Below, in pieces: positions 1 to 7,294 of a stretch of 14,101 bases of DNA. This stretch comes from an uncultured Collinsella sp. (GTDB lineage: Bacteria > Actinomycetota > Coriobacteriia > Coriobacteriales > Coriobacteriaceae). Every line of letters begins with the position of its first letter. Position 1 is the first letter of the stretch. The position numbers and the translations under genes were made by a program. The notes under the pieces were generated by a model. That model was not told where the DNA came from, ran no database searches, and was given only the letters and a program-made list of their open reading frames with translations. Location: contig CAJLTA010000036.1 in the NCBI GenBank assembly GCA_905209455.1, forward strand, positions 1 through 14,101, in the 5' to 3' direction.

Positions 1-138
1 GTATACGGGTGCATCATCGACGTCTTCAATACAGAAAATATCAGTGCGGAATGTTTTCAAAACCAAGCCCGGCCCCGACCTGCGTTGACACAGCTGAAGG
101 TTCTTGGGCATCGCTTGCTGGCGGGGTTCCTTGTCTGA
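1..138 (+). other. Left edge: open frame entering the window, not assignable
   Basis: Frame 1 is open from the first base to a TGA at 136-138 (45 codons), so it could be the 3' end of a gene that starts outside the window. The translated tail (beginning VYGCIIDVFN, ending LLAGFLV) shows no domain I recognise, and frame 2 is also open for 28 codons before a stop. It could equally be non-coding intergenic DNA or a decayed repeat. No function is proposed. Confidence 0.15.
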
Positions 139-177
139 ATTGAACTTTGTTGGTGGGGCTACTGGTCCCGGTCGCTG

Positions 178-196
178 GTTCGCGCTTTGCGCGAAC
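178..196. terminator. Perfect short hairpin just downstream of the DtxR-type regulator gene
   Basis: GTTCGCGC (178-185) pairs perfectly with GCGCGAAC (189-196) across a three-base loop. It begins about 20 bases past the stop of the minus-strand regulator. No T-tract follows on the minus strand, so it is either a weak or Rho-assisted terminator or an RNA 3'-end stabiliser. Confidence 0.35.
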
Positions 197-216
197 TCCG
201 CGCTACTGGGGGTCAA

Positions 217-606
217 TTAGGCTTCCGTTGTTGGGCCCGCCACATCTTCCCGGCCCAACATCGACCTTAGCTTCTCAAAGCTCTCCTCGCTCAGGCAGTG
301 CTCCATGTGGCAGCCCTCTTGCGACGCCACCTCGGCCGATACGCCCGCATCCTCCAAAAGCCCCACGAAAAAGCAGTGGCGCTCCCACATTTGGCGCGCG
401 ACCTCCAGACCGCGCTCTGTCAGATGAACATCTCGTTTGCCCATTTCGACATAGCCGTTGCTTTCCAGCGTCGCCATGGCCTTGGAAACGCTCGCCTTGG
501 TTACGCCGAGGTACTCCGCAACGTCGATCGAGCGCACGATGCCCTGACGTTCCGACAGAACGTAGATCGATTCGAGATAGTCTTCTCCGGATTCACGTAG
601 GGCCAT
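217..606 (-). CDS. DtxR/MntR-family metal-dependent transcriptional repressor
   Basis: A 129-residue cytoplasmic DNA-binding regulator that should sense Fe(II) or Mn(II) and repress metal-uptake genes. The N-terminal winged helix-turn-helix (about residues 5-65; EDYLESIYVL, then IDVAEYLGVTKASVSK) is typical. The dimerisation and metal domain follows, with ligand candidates D9, E12, H77, C99, E102 and H103 (motif EGCHMEHCLS). The length fits the short MntR-like class without an SH3 domain. The ATG at 606 was chosen because AAAGGCGG lies just upstream and family homology begins there; upstream in-frame residues look unrelated. The gene stands alone, 187 bases downstream of the HAD gene stop and after a terminator. 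Repeated GTTAGCC-type half-sites in its upstream region suggest autoregulation. The metal preference is uncertain: D9 is MntR-like while C99 is DtxR-like. Confidence 0.88.
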   Translation of the reverse strand: MALRESGEDYLESIYVLSERQGIVRSIDVAEYLGVTKASVSKAMATLESNGYVEMGKRDVHLTERGLEVARQMWERHCFFVGLLEDAGVSAEVASQEGCHMEHCLSEESFEKLRSMLGREDVAGPTTEA

Positions 607-631
607 GGGCCGCCTTTCGCGATGATTGCTA

Positions 632-710
632 GTTAGCCTTTGGATACTTTCCACGGCTAACTTTACCGCAAAAGTTGCCCATGTCTTACTACTTTGCCTA
701 AAAGTTAGCC
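632..710. promoter_or_regulatory. Putative operator cluster upstream of the DtxR-type regulator
   Basis: The half-site GTTAGCC occurs at 632-638 and 704-710, its complement GGCTAAC at 655-661, and the variant GTTGCCC at 674-680. The arrangement GGCTAACTTT (655-664), five bases, AAAAGTTGCC (670-679) is a near-palindrome. AAAAGTTGCC and AAAAGTTAGCC (700-710) are direct repeats spaced 30 bp apart, about three helical turns. IdeR/DtxR boxes are known to be built on TTAGG/CCTAA-type half-sites, which these resemble. The cluster covers the region where the regulator's promoter should lie. Binding by this regulator is inference. Confidence 0.5.
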
Positions 711-734
711 GTGTTTCACAAAACGTGCGGGACG

Positions 735-770
735 AAAACAAAATGGGGACGCCCCGCAAGGAGTGTCCCC
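735..770 (-). terminator. Intrinsic terminator of the ABC-F / HAD transcription unit
   Basis: GGGGAC (745-750) pairs with GTCCCC (765-770) across 14 bases. On the minus strand the stem is followed by ATTTTGTTTTC. It starts 24 bases past the HAD stop codon, in the right orientation for that gene. Confidence 0.65.
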
Positions 771-793
771 AGGTGCCAGGTGCCGGCCCGCAG

Positions 794-1564
794 CTACACG
801 AGTCCAAAGTGCTTCGCAGCGTTGTAGATGCCGTCGTCGTCCACGGCAGTCGTCACATAGGTCGCCGCAGCTTTCACCGTGTCCTGTGCGTTGCCCATGG
901 CCACGCTCGTGCCCACGGCGGCAAACATCGACAGGTCGTTCTCGCCGTCGCCAAAGGCAATCGCCTCGCTCGCGTCGATGCCCAGGCGCTCCAGCGTCGC
1001 CGCCACGCCCAGGTCCTTGCCGCCGTTGGCAGGGATAATGTCACAGAAAAGGTCGGACCAGCGCGTAGTGAGAGAATGCGCCACCGCATCGGTCACGATA
1101 TGCTCGTCGGCCGGGTCCACAAAGGCGCAGAACTGGTAGACCGGTGCGTCAAAGGCGTGCTCAAACGGCTCCTCGTGGTAGACAATCCCCGCGTTGCTGC
1201 CAGCCGTCACCACGCGCTCGGACAGGCGGTTCACAAACGAGTTCTCGCCCTGCATGCACAGTGAGTCGTAGCGCCCCTGCGCCACCTGGTCCACAATCAC
1301 CGCAACGTCGTCCGGATCGATCGGGCAGCTGCGGTAAACCCCCTCGGAATCAAAACAGTGCTGGCCCGAAAGCGTAATGTACGCATCCCAACCCAAATCG
1401 AACAGCCAATCCGGCATCTGGTAGGTCGGGCGACCCGTGGCGATTACGCACGCAATCCCCTGTTCGTGAAAGCTATCGAGCACCCGCTGCGCCGACGCCG
1501 GAATCCGATGGGTCTTAAAGCTCAGCAACGTGCCGTCGATATCGAAAAATGCGGCCTTGATCAT
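794..1564 (-). CDS. Cof-type HAD-IIB family sugar-phosphate-like phosphatase
   Basis: A 256-residue cytoplasmic hydrolase of the haloacid dehalogenase superfamily, Cof/YbiV-like group, which dephosphorylates small sugar phosphates or cofactor-type phosphates. Visible motifs: I, DIDGT (nucleophile D8, acid D10); II, ATGR (residues 42-45); the conserved lysine in GGKDLGV (K183); and IV, GDGENDLSMF (GDGEND at 205-210). The long insertion between motifs II and III is the C2-type cap. The length is normal for the family and no key residue is missing. The ATG at 1564 lies 6 bases after the ABC-F stop, with GAGGAG overlapping that stop region, so the two genes are probably cotranscribed and perhaps translationally coupled. 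Substrate cannot be read from the sequence. A functional link to the ABC-F ATPase is not implied beyond cotranscription. Confidence 0.9.
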   Translation of the reverse strand: MIKAAFFDIDGTLLSFKTHRIPASAQRVLDSFHEQGIACVIATGRPTYQMPDWLFDLGWDAYITLSGQHCFDSEGVYRSCPIDPDDVAVIVDQVAQGRYDSLCMQGENSFVNRLSERVVTAGSNAGIVYHEEPFEHAFDAPVYQFCAFVDPADEHIVTDAVAHSLTTRWSDLFCDIIPANGGKDLGVAATLERLGIDASEAIAFGDGENDLSMFAAVGTSVAMGNAQDTVKAAATYVTTAVDDDGIYNAAKHFGLV

Positions 1565-1570
1565 CCTCGT

Positions 1571-3430
1571 CTACTCCTCGCCCTCGAGCTTTTCGCTCGC
1601 CTCGAGCCACGCCATCTCCAGCTCGTCCATGGCGGCGTGAGCCTCGTCGATCTTTGCCTGCTGCTCGCCGAGCGCCGTGTAGTTGGTGGGATCGACTTGG
1701 GCCATTGCTGCCTCGGCCTCCTCAACGCGGGTGCGCTGCGTCTCCATCTTGCGCTCGAGCGAACTCACCTCGCGGCGGAGCTTCTGGCGCTCGGCGTTGG
1801 ACAGGCCGTTGGGCTGACCGCTCGACTTGGGCTTTTCGGCCGCAGCTGCCGCGGCACCGGTGTCGAACGTGCCGGTCTTGGCGCTCGGCGCGCCCACGGG
1901 CTCGCCCTCGGCGGTAGCGTTGCACAGGCGCAGGTACTGGTCCACGCCACCGGGCATATGCGTCAGGTGGCCGTCGAGCAGCGCCCACTGCTGGTCGGTC
2001 ACGCGCTCCATCAAAAAGCGGTCGTGCGTCACCAGGATCAGCGTGCCGGGCCAGCCGTCCAGCAGGTCCTCGACAATCGCGAGCATGTCGGTATCCAGGT
2101 CGTTGCCCGGCTCGTCCAGGATGAGCACGTTGGGCTCGTCCAGAATCGTCAGCAACAGCGACAGGCGACGGCGCTGGCCGCCCGAAAGATCGCCGATGCG
2201 GCTCCAGAGCTGCTGCGTCGTAAAGCCCAGGCGCTCGCAAAGCTTCTCGGGCGAAGTCTCCTTGCCGTCGATGACGTAGTACTTCTTATAGTGGCTGAGC
2301 ACCTCGCGGATCGTGTCGCCCATGTAGGGCTCGAGCTCCTCGAGCTGCTGCGACAGCACGCCAAAGCGCACTGTCTGGCCAATCTTCACGCGGCCGCGCG
2401 TGGGCGCAATTTTGCCCTGGATCACATCAAGCAGCGTCGACTTGCCAGCGCCATTCTCGCCCAAAAGACCATAGCGGTCGCCCGCACCAATGAGCCAGGT
2501 CACGTCGGAGAGTACCTGCTTGGGCGCGCCGTCGGTATCGGCATAGCCGGCGTCCACGTCGACCACATCGATAACCTGCTTGCCCAGGCGGCTCACGGCC
2601 AGGCGCTTGAGCTCCAGCTCGTCACGCACGGGCGGCACGTCGGCGATCAGCTCACGAGCGGCATCCACGCGAAACTTGGGCTTGGTGGAACGAGCCTGGG
2701 CACCGCGGCTCAGCCACGCGAGCTCCTTGCGCGCCATGTTGCGACGGCGCTCCTCGGTAACGGCGGCCATGCGGTCGCGCTCCACGCGCTGCAGGATGTA
2801 TGCCGAATAGCCGCCCTCGAAGGGATCGACCTGGCCGTCGTGGACCTCCCACATGCTGGTGCAGACCTCGTCCAAGAACCAGCGGTCGTGCGTGACCACG
2901 AGCATCGCGCCCTGGCCGCGCTGCCAACGGGCCTTTAAGTGACGCGCGAGCCAGTTGATGGTGCGCATGTCCAGGTGGTTGGTGGGCTCGTCGAGCATGA
3001 GCACGTCGTAGTCGCCGATCAGCAGGCGCGCGAGGTCCACGCGACGGCGCTGGCCGCCCGAAAGCTCGCCAACCGTGCCCTCCCAGGGCACATCGCTAAT
3101 AAGACCGGCGAGAATCTGGCGCGTGCGGGGGCTCGACGCCCACTCGTACTCGGGGACGTCACCCACAACGGCATGATGCACGGTGTCGGTATCGACCAGC
3201 TGGTCCTTTTGGCCGAGTAGACCGATCGTGGTGCCGCGACGGTGCGTCACGCGGCCGTCGTCGGGCTCCAACGTGCCGGCGAGCACGCTCAGCAGCGTCG
3301 ACTTGCCGTCGCCGTTTTTACCGACAATACCAATGCGGTCGCCCTCGCCCACGCCGAGCGTAACGCTATCGAAAATATGCTTGGTGGGAAACTCTAGGCT
3401 GACGGAATCGCATCCCAAAAGAATCGCCAT
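1571..3430 (-). CDS. uup: ABC-F family ATPase, Uup-like (ribosome-associated, not a transporter)
   Basis: A 619-residue protein with two ABC ATPase domains, no membrane segments and a C-terminal coiled coil, the architecture of ABC-F translation factors. Domain 1: Walker A GKNGDGKST (37-45), signature LSGGQ (123-127), Walker B and catalytic glutamate LMLDEPTNHLD (D147/E148). The inter-domain linker at about 225-255, with RKELAWLSRGAQARSTKPK, resembles the tRNA-interacting linker of Uup. Domain 2: Walker A GENGAGKST (324-332), LSGGQ (415-419), LILDEPGNDLD (D439/E440). Residues about 544-615 form a charged coiled coil like Uup's DNA/ribosome-binding tail. The start at 3430 has AAGGAG 8 bases upstream; a longer in-frame extension lacks family similarity. 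ABC-F factors act on stalled ribosomes, and some give antibiotic resistance. G442 replaces the usual Thr of DEPTNDLD, but catalytic residues are intact. Confidence 0.9.
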   Translation of the reverse strand: MAILLGCDSVSLEFPTKHIFDSVTLGVGEGDRIGIVGKNGDGKSTLLSVLAGTLEPDDGRVTHRRGTTIGLLGQKDQLVDTDTVHHAVVGDVPEYEWASSPRTRQILAGLISDVPWEGTVGELSGGQRRRVDLARLLIGDYDVLMLDEPTNHLDMRTINWLARHLKARWQRGQGAMLVVTHDRWFLDEVCTSMWEVHDGQVDPFEGGYSAYILQRVERDRMAAVTEERRRNMARKELAWLSRGAQARSTKPKFRVDAARELIADVPPVRDELELKRLAVSRLGKQVIDVVDVDAGYADTDGAPKQVLSDVTWLIGAGDRYGLLGENGAGKSTLLDVIQGKIAPTRGRVKIGQTVRFGVLSQQLEELEPYMGDTIREVLSHYKKYYVIDGKETSPEKLCERLGFTTQQLWSRIGDLSGGQRRRLSLLLTILDEPNVLILDEPGNDLDTDMLAIVEDLLDGWPGTLILVTHDRFLMERVTDQQWALLDGHLTHMPGGVDQYLRLCNATAEGEPVGAPSAKTGTFDTGAAAAAAEKPKSSGQPNGLSNAERQKLRREVSSLERKMETQRTRVEEAEAAMAQVDPTNYTALGEQQAKIDEAHAAMDELEMAWLEASEKLEGEE

Positions 3431-3465
3431 ATGCCCTGCTCCTTCGTAGAAATTCAACGTTGTCC

Positions 3466-3494
3466 ATGATAGCAGCGAGCCCCACCCCAAACCA
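3466..3494 (-). promoter_or_regulatory. Candidate promoter of the ABC-F / HAD unit
   Basis: On the minus strand TATCAT (3466-3471) is preceded by TGC, giving an extended -10 (TGCTATCAT). A weak -35 (TGGTTT) sits 17 bases further upstream. It leaves a leader of about 30 bases before the ABC-F ATG and follows the pst terminator, so the position makes sense. The weak -35 keeps confidence low. Confidence 0.35.
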
Positions 3495-3525
3495 CCACGA
3501 AGGCGCCTGTCCCCTTTGTGGTGGT
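3491..3525. repeat. Inverted repeat between the pst operon and the ABC-F gene
   Basis: ACCACCAC (3491-3498) pairs perfectly with GTGGTGGT (3518-3525), and the next inner bases AA/TT can also pair after a one-base mismatch. The loop contains GTCCCC, a word seen in other gaps of this window. One arm touches the candidate -35 of the ABC-F promoter. Its role is unknown: dispersed extragenic repeat, processing site or operator. Confidence 0.55.
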
Positions 3526-3540
3526 CGTTTCGGTCGCAGA

Positions 3541-3578
3541 GCAAAAGGCGGGCCATCTCCCGCAAGAGATGACCCGCC
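3541..3578 (-). terminator. Intrinsic terminator of the pst operon
   Basis: Plus-strand GGCGGG (3547-3552) pairs with CCCGCC (3573-3578), and ATCTC (3555-3559) with GAGAT (3566-3570), around a six-base loop. On the minus strand the stem is followed by TTTTGC. It lies about 60 bases past the pstB stop and ends the operon. Confidence 0.8.
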
Positions 3579-3634
3579 TCTCCAATCAGTCCCGTGGCAA
3601 CCGTGGCCGCCGCGGGCCTCAAGCATGTCCCGGA

Positions 3635-4507
3635 CTAGGAGAACATGCCGGTGAGGTAATCATTCAGCCGCTTATCCTTGGGCCGTTGGAAAATCTCGTC
3701 GGTCTCGTCGTACTCGACCATATCGCCCATGTAGAAGAACGCCGTGCGGTTGGACACACGCGACGCCTGCTCCATGTTGTGCGTCACGATGACGATGGCG
3801 CGGTCGGCCACAATCGACGACATGAGGTCCTCGATCGCCAGCGTCGAGATGGGGTCGAGCGCCGAGCAGGGTTCGTCAAACAGGATCACATCGGGGTTGA
3901 GCGCCAGCGTGCGCGCGATGCACAGGCGCTGCTGCTGACCGCCCGAAAGCGCGTAGGCGCTCTTGTCGAGCTTGTCCTTGACCTCGTCCCACAGCGCTGC
4001 ACCGCGCAGGCTCTCCTCGACCATACGATCAAGCTCGTCACGGTCGGTAATGCCGTGACGCTTGGGCGCAAACGTGATGTTGTCGCGAATGGACTTGCGG
4101 AAAGGGTTGGGCTGCTGGAACACCATGCCAATGGAGCGACGCAGCTCGTACGTGTTCTCGGTCCTGGTGTTCACATTGCGTCCGCGGTAGTTAATCTCGC
4201 CCTCCACGCGGCAGCCGCGAATCTCGCGATTCATAAGGTTGAGACTGCGCAAGAAGGTCGACTTACCGCAGCCCGAAGGCCCAATGAGCGCCGTGATCTC
4301 ACCCTTGTGAAAGTCGAGCGACGTGTCGTGTAGCGCATGGTGGTCGCCATAGTACACGTTGACGTCCTTGGTGGAGAGCACGACCTCGTCGCTCACGGCC
4401 TTGCCGCTTACGCGCACGCGCCTCTCGCTCTCCCCCACGCTCGACAGGAAGTCCTGGGTCTCGGACGATGCCGCTTCGGTTGCGGGCGTTACATTCATCT
4501 CGCTCAT
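3635..4507 (-). CDS. pstB: Phosphate ABC transporter ATP-binding protein PstB
   Basis: The ATPase subunit of the high-affinity phosphate importer PstSCAB, acting as a dimer at the inner face of the membrane. Motifs in the 290-residue protein: Walker A GPSGCGKST (76-84), Q-loop MVFQQPNPF, signature LSGGQQQRL, Walker B VILFDEPCSALDP and H-loop VTHNM. DEPCSALDP is characteristic of PstB rather than other ABC ATPases. The start ATG (4507) overlaps the pstA stop as ATGA, indicating translational coupling. The protein is about 40 residues longer at the N terminus than usual PstB (roughly 250 aa). The extra segment is Ser/Thr/Glu-rich without recognisable structure, and the only other nearby ATG is codon 4. 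phoU, often the next gene, is absent; a terminator follows instead. Confidence 0.96.
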   Translation of the reverse strand: MSEMNVTPATEAASSETQDFLSSVGESERRVRVSGKAVSDEVVLSTKDVNVYYGDHHALHDTSLDFHKGEITALIGPSGCGKSTFLRSLNLMNREIRGCRVEGEINYRGRNVNTRTENTYELRRSIGMVFQQPNPFRKSIRDNITFAPKRHGITDRDELDRMVEESLRGAALWDEVKDKLDKSAYALSGGQQQRLCIARTLALNPDVILFDEPCSALDPISTLAIEDLMSSIVADRAIVIVTHNMEQASRVSNRTAFFYMGDMVEYDETDEIFQRPKDKRLNDYLTGMFS

Positions 4508-5430
4508 TCGGCCGTCATCTTCCTTGCCAGTTGCTTGCCCACAATGCGGGCGATTACGTTAAACAGCAGCACGCAAATCATCAGCAGCGCTGCGGTACCC
4601 CAAACGATCTGCTGGGCCTCGGGGCTGCCCTCGCCATAGATCTTGTAGATATGCACGGCGAGCGACTCGCCAGGGCGGAACACGTTCCAGGCACAGGTGG
4701 GGCTCGACAGGTTAAAGCTCAAGAAGTTCAGGCGAACCGGCGAGCTCATACCCGAGGTAAAGAGCAGTGCTGCGGCCTCGCCAAACACACGGCCGGCCGA
4801 AAGCACGATGCCGGTCACGATGGCGGGCATGGCCTCGGGAATCAGGATGTGCAGCGTGGCCTCCCAACGGGTGAGGCCCATGGCCAGGCACGCATCGCGC
4901 TGGGCCTGCGGCACGTCCTCGAGCGCCTGCTGAATCACGCGCACCAGGATGGGGATATTGAACATGGTGAGCGCGACGGCGCCGGAGATAATGGAGTACT
5001 TCCAGCCCAGCTGCACCGAGAACACCAGAAAGCCGAACATGCCGACGACGATGGAAGGCAGCGAGGACAGCGTCTCGATGGCGGTGGAGGCAATGTCGCG
5101 GATGGGGCCGTTCGGCGCGTACTCAACCAGGAAGACCGCTCCGCCCAGACTGATGGGCACCGAGATGACCAGAGTGATCAGCAGCAGGTAGAACGAGTCG
5201 AACAGCTGGTAGAGCACGCCACCCTGGGTACCGTTGGCGCGCGACGGCTGCGTGAGGAAACCCGGCTGGAACAGCGTCGAGACGCCCTCGAACAGGATAT
5301 AGGCCACCATGGAGATGACGATGAGCATGACGATGGCGACGATCGCCGTCAGCACGCCCGTGGCGATGCGGTCCTGCTTTTGGACACGCCCGAGTCTCGC
5401 CTCGTCGATATGGATGCGCGTGCTAGCCAC
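4504..5430 (-). CDS. pstA: Phosphate ABC transporter permease PstA
   Basis: One of the two membrane-spanning subunits forming the phosphate channel with PstC. The 308-residue protein begins with a charged cytoplasmic segment (about 1-23), then a first helix (IATGVLTAIVAIVMLIVISM), a loop of about 40 residues outside the membrane, and further hydrophobic helices (from LYQLFDSFYLLLITLV onward). The EAA-type loop that contacts PstB is visible (AQRDACLAMGLTRWEATLHI), followed by a helix with GRVFGEAAALLFTSG, typical of PstA. The length is normal. It overlaps pstC by 8 bases upstream and pstB by 4 bases (ATGA) downstream, so all three are made from one mRNA in close stoichiometry. Confidence 0.95.
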   Translation of the reverse strand: MASTRIHIDEARLGRVQKQDRIATGVLTAIVAIVMLIVISMVAYILFEGVSTLFQPGFLTQPSRANGTQGGVLYQLFDSFYLLLITLVISVPISLGGAVFLVEYAPNGPIRDIASTAIETLSSLPSIVVGMFGFLVFSVQLGWKYSIISGAVALTMFNIPILVRVIQQALEDVPQAQRDACLAMGLTRWEATLHILIPEAMPAIVTGIVLSAGRVFGEAAALLFTSGMSSPVRLNFLSFNLSSPTCAWNVFRPGESLAVHIYKIYGEGSPEAQQIVWGTAALLMICVLLFNVIARIVGKQLARKMTAE

Positions 5431-6331
5431 GAGCCTTCGCCCCCTTGCGGCCGATAAGGTGGATGATCAGGATGAAGATGAGGCTCATGCCCATCAGCAG
5501 CAGGCCGAGCGCCCACAGAACATCGTCCTGGGCCGAGCCCTCGGCATAGACCGCCATGGACGTGGTGAGCGTGGTGGTGATGGTCGAGGCCGGCGACAGC
5601 AGCGACGTCGGCATGGCCTCGATGCCGCCGATAACCATACGCACGGCGAGCGTCTCGCCAAAGGCGCGCGTCATGCCAAGGATGACCGCGGTCATGAGCG
5701 ACGGCATGGCGGACTTGAGCACCACGTGCCAGATGGTCTGCCAACGGGTATAGCCCAGCGCGAGCGAGCCCTGTCGGTAGCTGTCGGGCACGGCGCGCAG
5801 GCCATCGACCGAAAGCGTGGTCATGGTCGGCAGGATCATGACGGCCAGCACGATGGCGCCGGGCAAGATGCCCAGGCCCGTGCTCACGTGGAAAACGCTC
5901 TTCATAAGACCGACGACCACGTGAAAACCGATCAGGCCAAAGACGACCGAGGGGATGCCGGTCAAAAGCTCAATGAGCGGCTGAAAGATCTTAGAGCCAA
6001 ACTTAGGGCTAATCTCGACCGCAAAGATGGCAGAGCCGATGGCGATGGGCAGCGCGATGAGCGTGGAGAGCACCATGACCGCAAACGAGGTGACAATCAG
6101 GGGCAGGGCGCCGGTGTAGGGCAGGCCGCTTTCGGCTGTGTTGGCCAGGTCCCACTTGGTGCCGGTGAAGAACTCGACGACCGAAACGCCGTCCTTGAGA
6201 AAAGCCGAGAGGCCCTTTTGGGCGACCATAAAGATGAGCGCGGCAACGACAAGCGTCACGAGCGCAACGCACGCGCCCGTGACGCCCAGGCCCACGTTCT
6301 CAAGGTCGCGCTTTGGCAGCTGTTTTGCCAT
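5423..6331 (-). CDS. pstC: Phosphate ABC transporter permease PstC
   Basis: The second membrane subunit of the phosphate importer. The 302-residue protein has a short basic N terminus (MAKQLPKR), a first helix at about residues 14-37, a periplasm-facing loop with FFTGTKWD, and further hydrophobic helices. Family signatures include IPSVVFGLIGFHVV and the ATPase-contacting EAA-like loop PDSYRQGSLALGYTRWQTIW, followed by MTRAFGETLAVRMVIGG. The length is normal and no lesion is seen. The gene follows pstS after 24 bases and overlaps the pstA start by 8 bases. Confidence 0.95.
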   Translation of the reverse strand: MAKQLPKRDLENVGLGVTGACVALVTLVVAALIFMVAQKGLSAFLKDGVSVVEFFTGTKWDLANTAESGLPYTGALPLIVTSFAVMVLSTLIALPIAIGSAIFAVEISPKFGSKIFQPLIELLTGIPSVVFGLIGFHVVVGLMKSVFHVSTGLGILPGAIVLAVMILPTMTTLSVDGLRAVPDSYRQGSLALGYTRWQTIWHVVLKSAMPSLMTAVILGMTRAFGETLAVRMVIGGIEAMPTSLLSPASTITTTLTTSMAVYAEGSAQDDVLWALGLLLMGMSLIFILIIHLIGRKGAKARG

Positions 6332-6355
6332 TGCAAACCTTTCCGGGGCGATTAC

Positions 6356-7294
6356 TTATTTAGCGGAGACCTTGCCGCTGGCGTCCTTGACGACCTTCAT
6401 GGCAGAGACGGGGATAAAGCCCTGCTCCTCGACGAGCTTGCCCTGGACGTCATCGGAAAGCATGAACTCCAGGAAGGCCTTGGTGGCCTCGTCGGCATCC
6501 TTAGCGCAGTACATGTGCTCGGTAGCCCAGATCTTGAAGGAGTCGTCGGTGACATTCTTGCTCTTGGGCTCGACGCCCTCGACCTTGATGGCGTTGAACT
6601 TGGAGTCATCAAAGTGCGAGAAGTCGAGGTAGGAGATGGCGTTGTCGGTACTGCCCATCTGAGTCTGGACATCGCCGGACTTGTCGAGTTCGGCGTCGCC
6701 CTTAAAGTCGACGGCCTCGTCGCCAAAAACGGCGGCCTCGAAGGTGGCACGGGTGCCAGAGCCAGCCTTGCGGTTGAGAACGACGATCTTGGCGTCGTCG
6801 CCGCCGACCTCCTTCCAGTTGGTGATCTGGCCGGAGAAGATGCCCTTGAGCTGCTCGAGGGACAGGTCGTCGACCGTCACGTTCTTGGAAACGACGGGGC
6901 CCATGCCCACGACGGCAACCTCGTGGTCGACGAGGTTCTTGACCTGGTCGGCCTCGAGCTTGGTCTCGGCGAAGACGTCGGAGTTGCCGATGGTGACGGT
7001 GCCGGCGGCAACAGCGGTCAGGCCCTTGCCCGAACCGTTACCCGAGCCGGAGACGGAGACATCGGGGTTGGCGTCCATGAACTTCTCGGCAGCGGCCTCG
7101 ACGAGAGCCTGGAACGAAGAGGCACCGTCGTAAGTCACCTCGCCGGAGACGGACTCGGCAGCAGCGGCGCTACCCTTGTCGGCGGCTTCGGATGCGCCGG
7201 AGCCGCCGCAACCAACGAGACCGAGACCGACGATGCTGGCAAGACCACCAGCGAGGCCGAGGAACTGACGACGAGAATAAGCCTGATCGAGCAT
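6356..7294 (-). CDS. pstS: Phosphate-binding lipoprotein PstS
   Basis: The extracytoplasmic phosphate receptor that delivers phosphate to PstCA. The 312-residue protein opens with a signal peptide carrying a twin-arginine motif (SRRQFL, residues 7-12), a hydrophobic stretch and a lipobox LVGC, so the mature lipoprotein should start at C29. Binding segments expected of PstS are present: DGASS (56-60), GSGNGSGKG (83-91), D106 in GNSDVF, and the loop NRKAGSGTR (174-182). The ATG at 7294 was preferred over one 11 codons upstream because AAAGGAAG sits directly before it and the signal peptide is then well proportioned. It is the first gene of pstSCAB, as usual for the most abundant component. Phosphate-starvation control is expected from the family, but I cannot identify a convincing Pho box. 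Confidence 0.95.
   Translation of the reverse strand: MLDQAYSRRQFLGLAGGLASIVGLGLVGCGGSGASEAADKGSAAAAESVSGEVTYDGASSFQALVEAAAEKFMDANPDVSVSGSGNGSGKGLTAVAAGTVTIGNSDVFAETKLEADQVKNLVDHEVAVVGMGPVVSKNVTVDDLSLEQLKGIFSGQITNWKEVGGDDAKIVVLNRKAGSGTRATFEAAVFGDEAVDFKGDAELDKSGDVQTQMGSTDNAISYLDFSHFDDSKFNAIKVEGVEPKSKNVTDDSFKIWATEHMYCAKDADEATKAFLEFMLSDDVQGKLVEEQGFIPVSAMKVVKDASGKVSAK

Noticed and set aside
1358..2938. 526-residue plus-strand open frame opposite the ABC-F gene
   Set aside because: It is a shadow of the ABC-F coding strand with low-complexity Ala/Leu/Arg/His composition and no motif.
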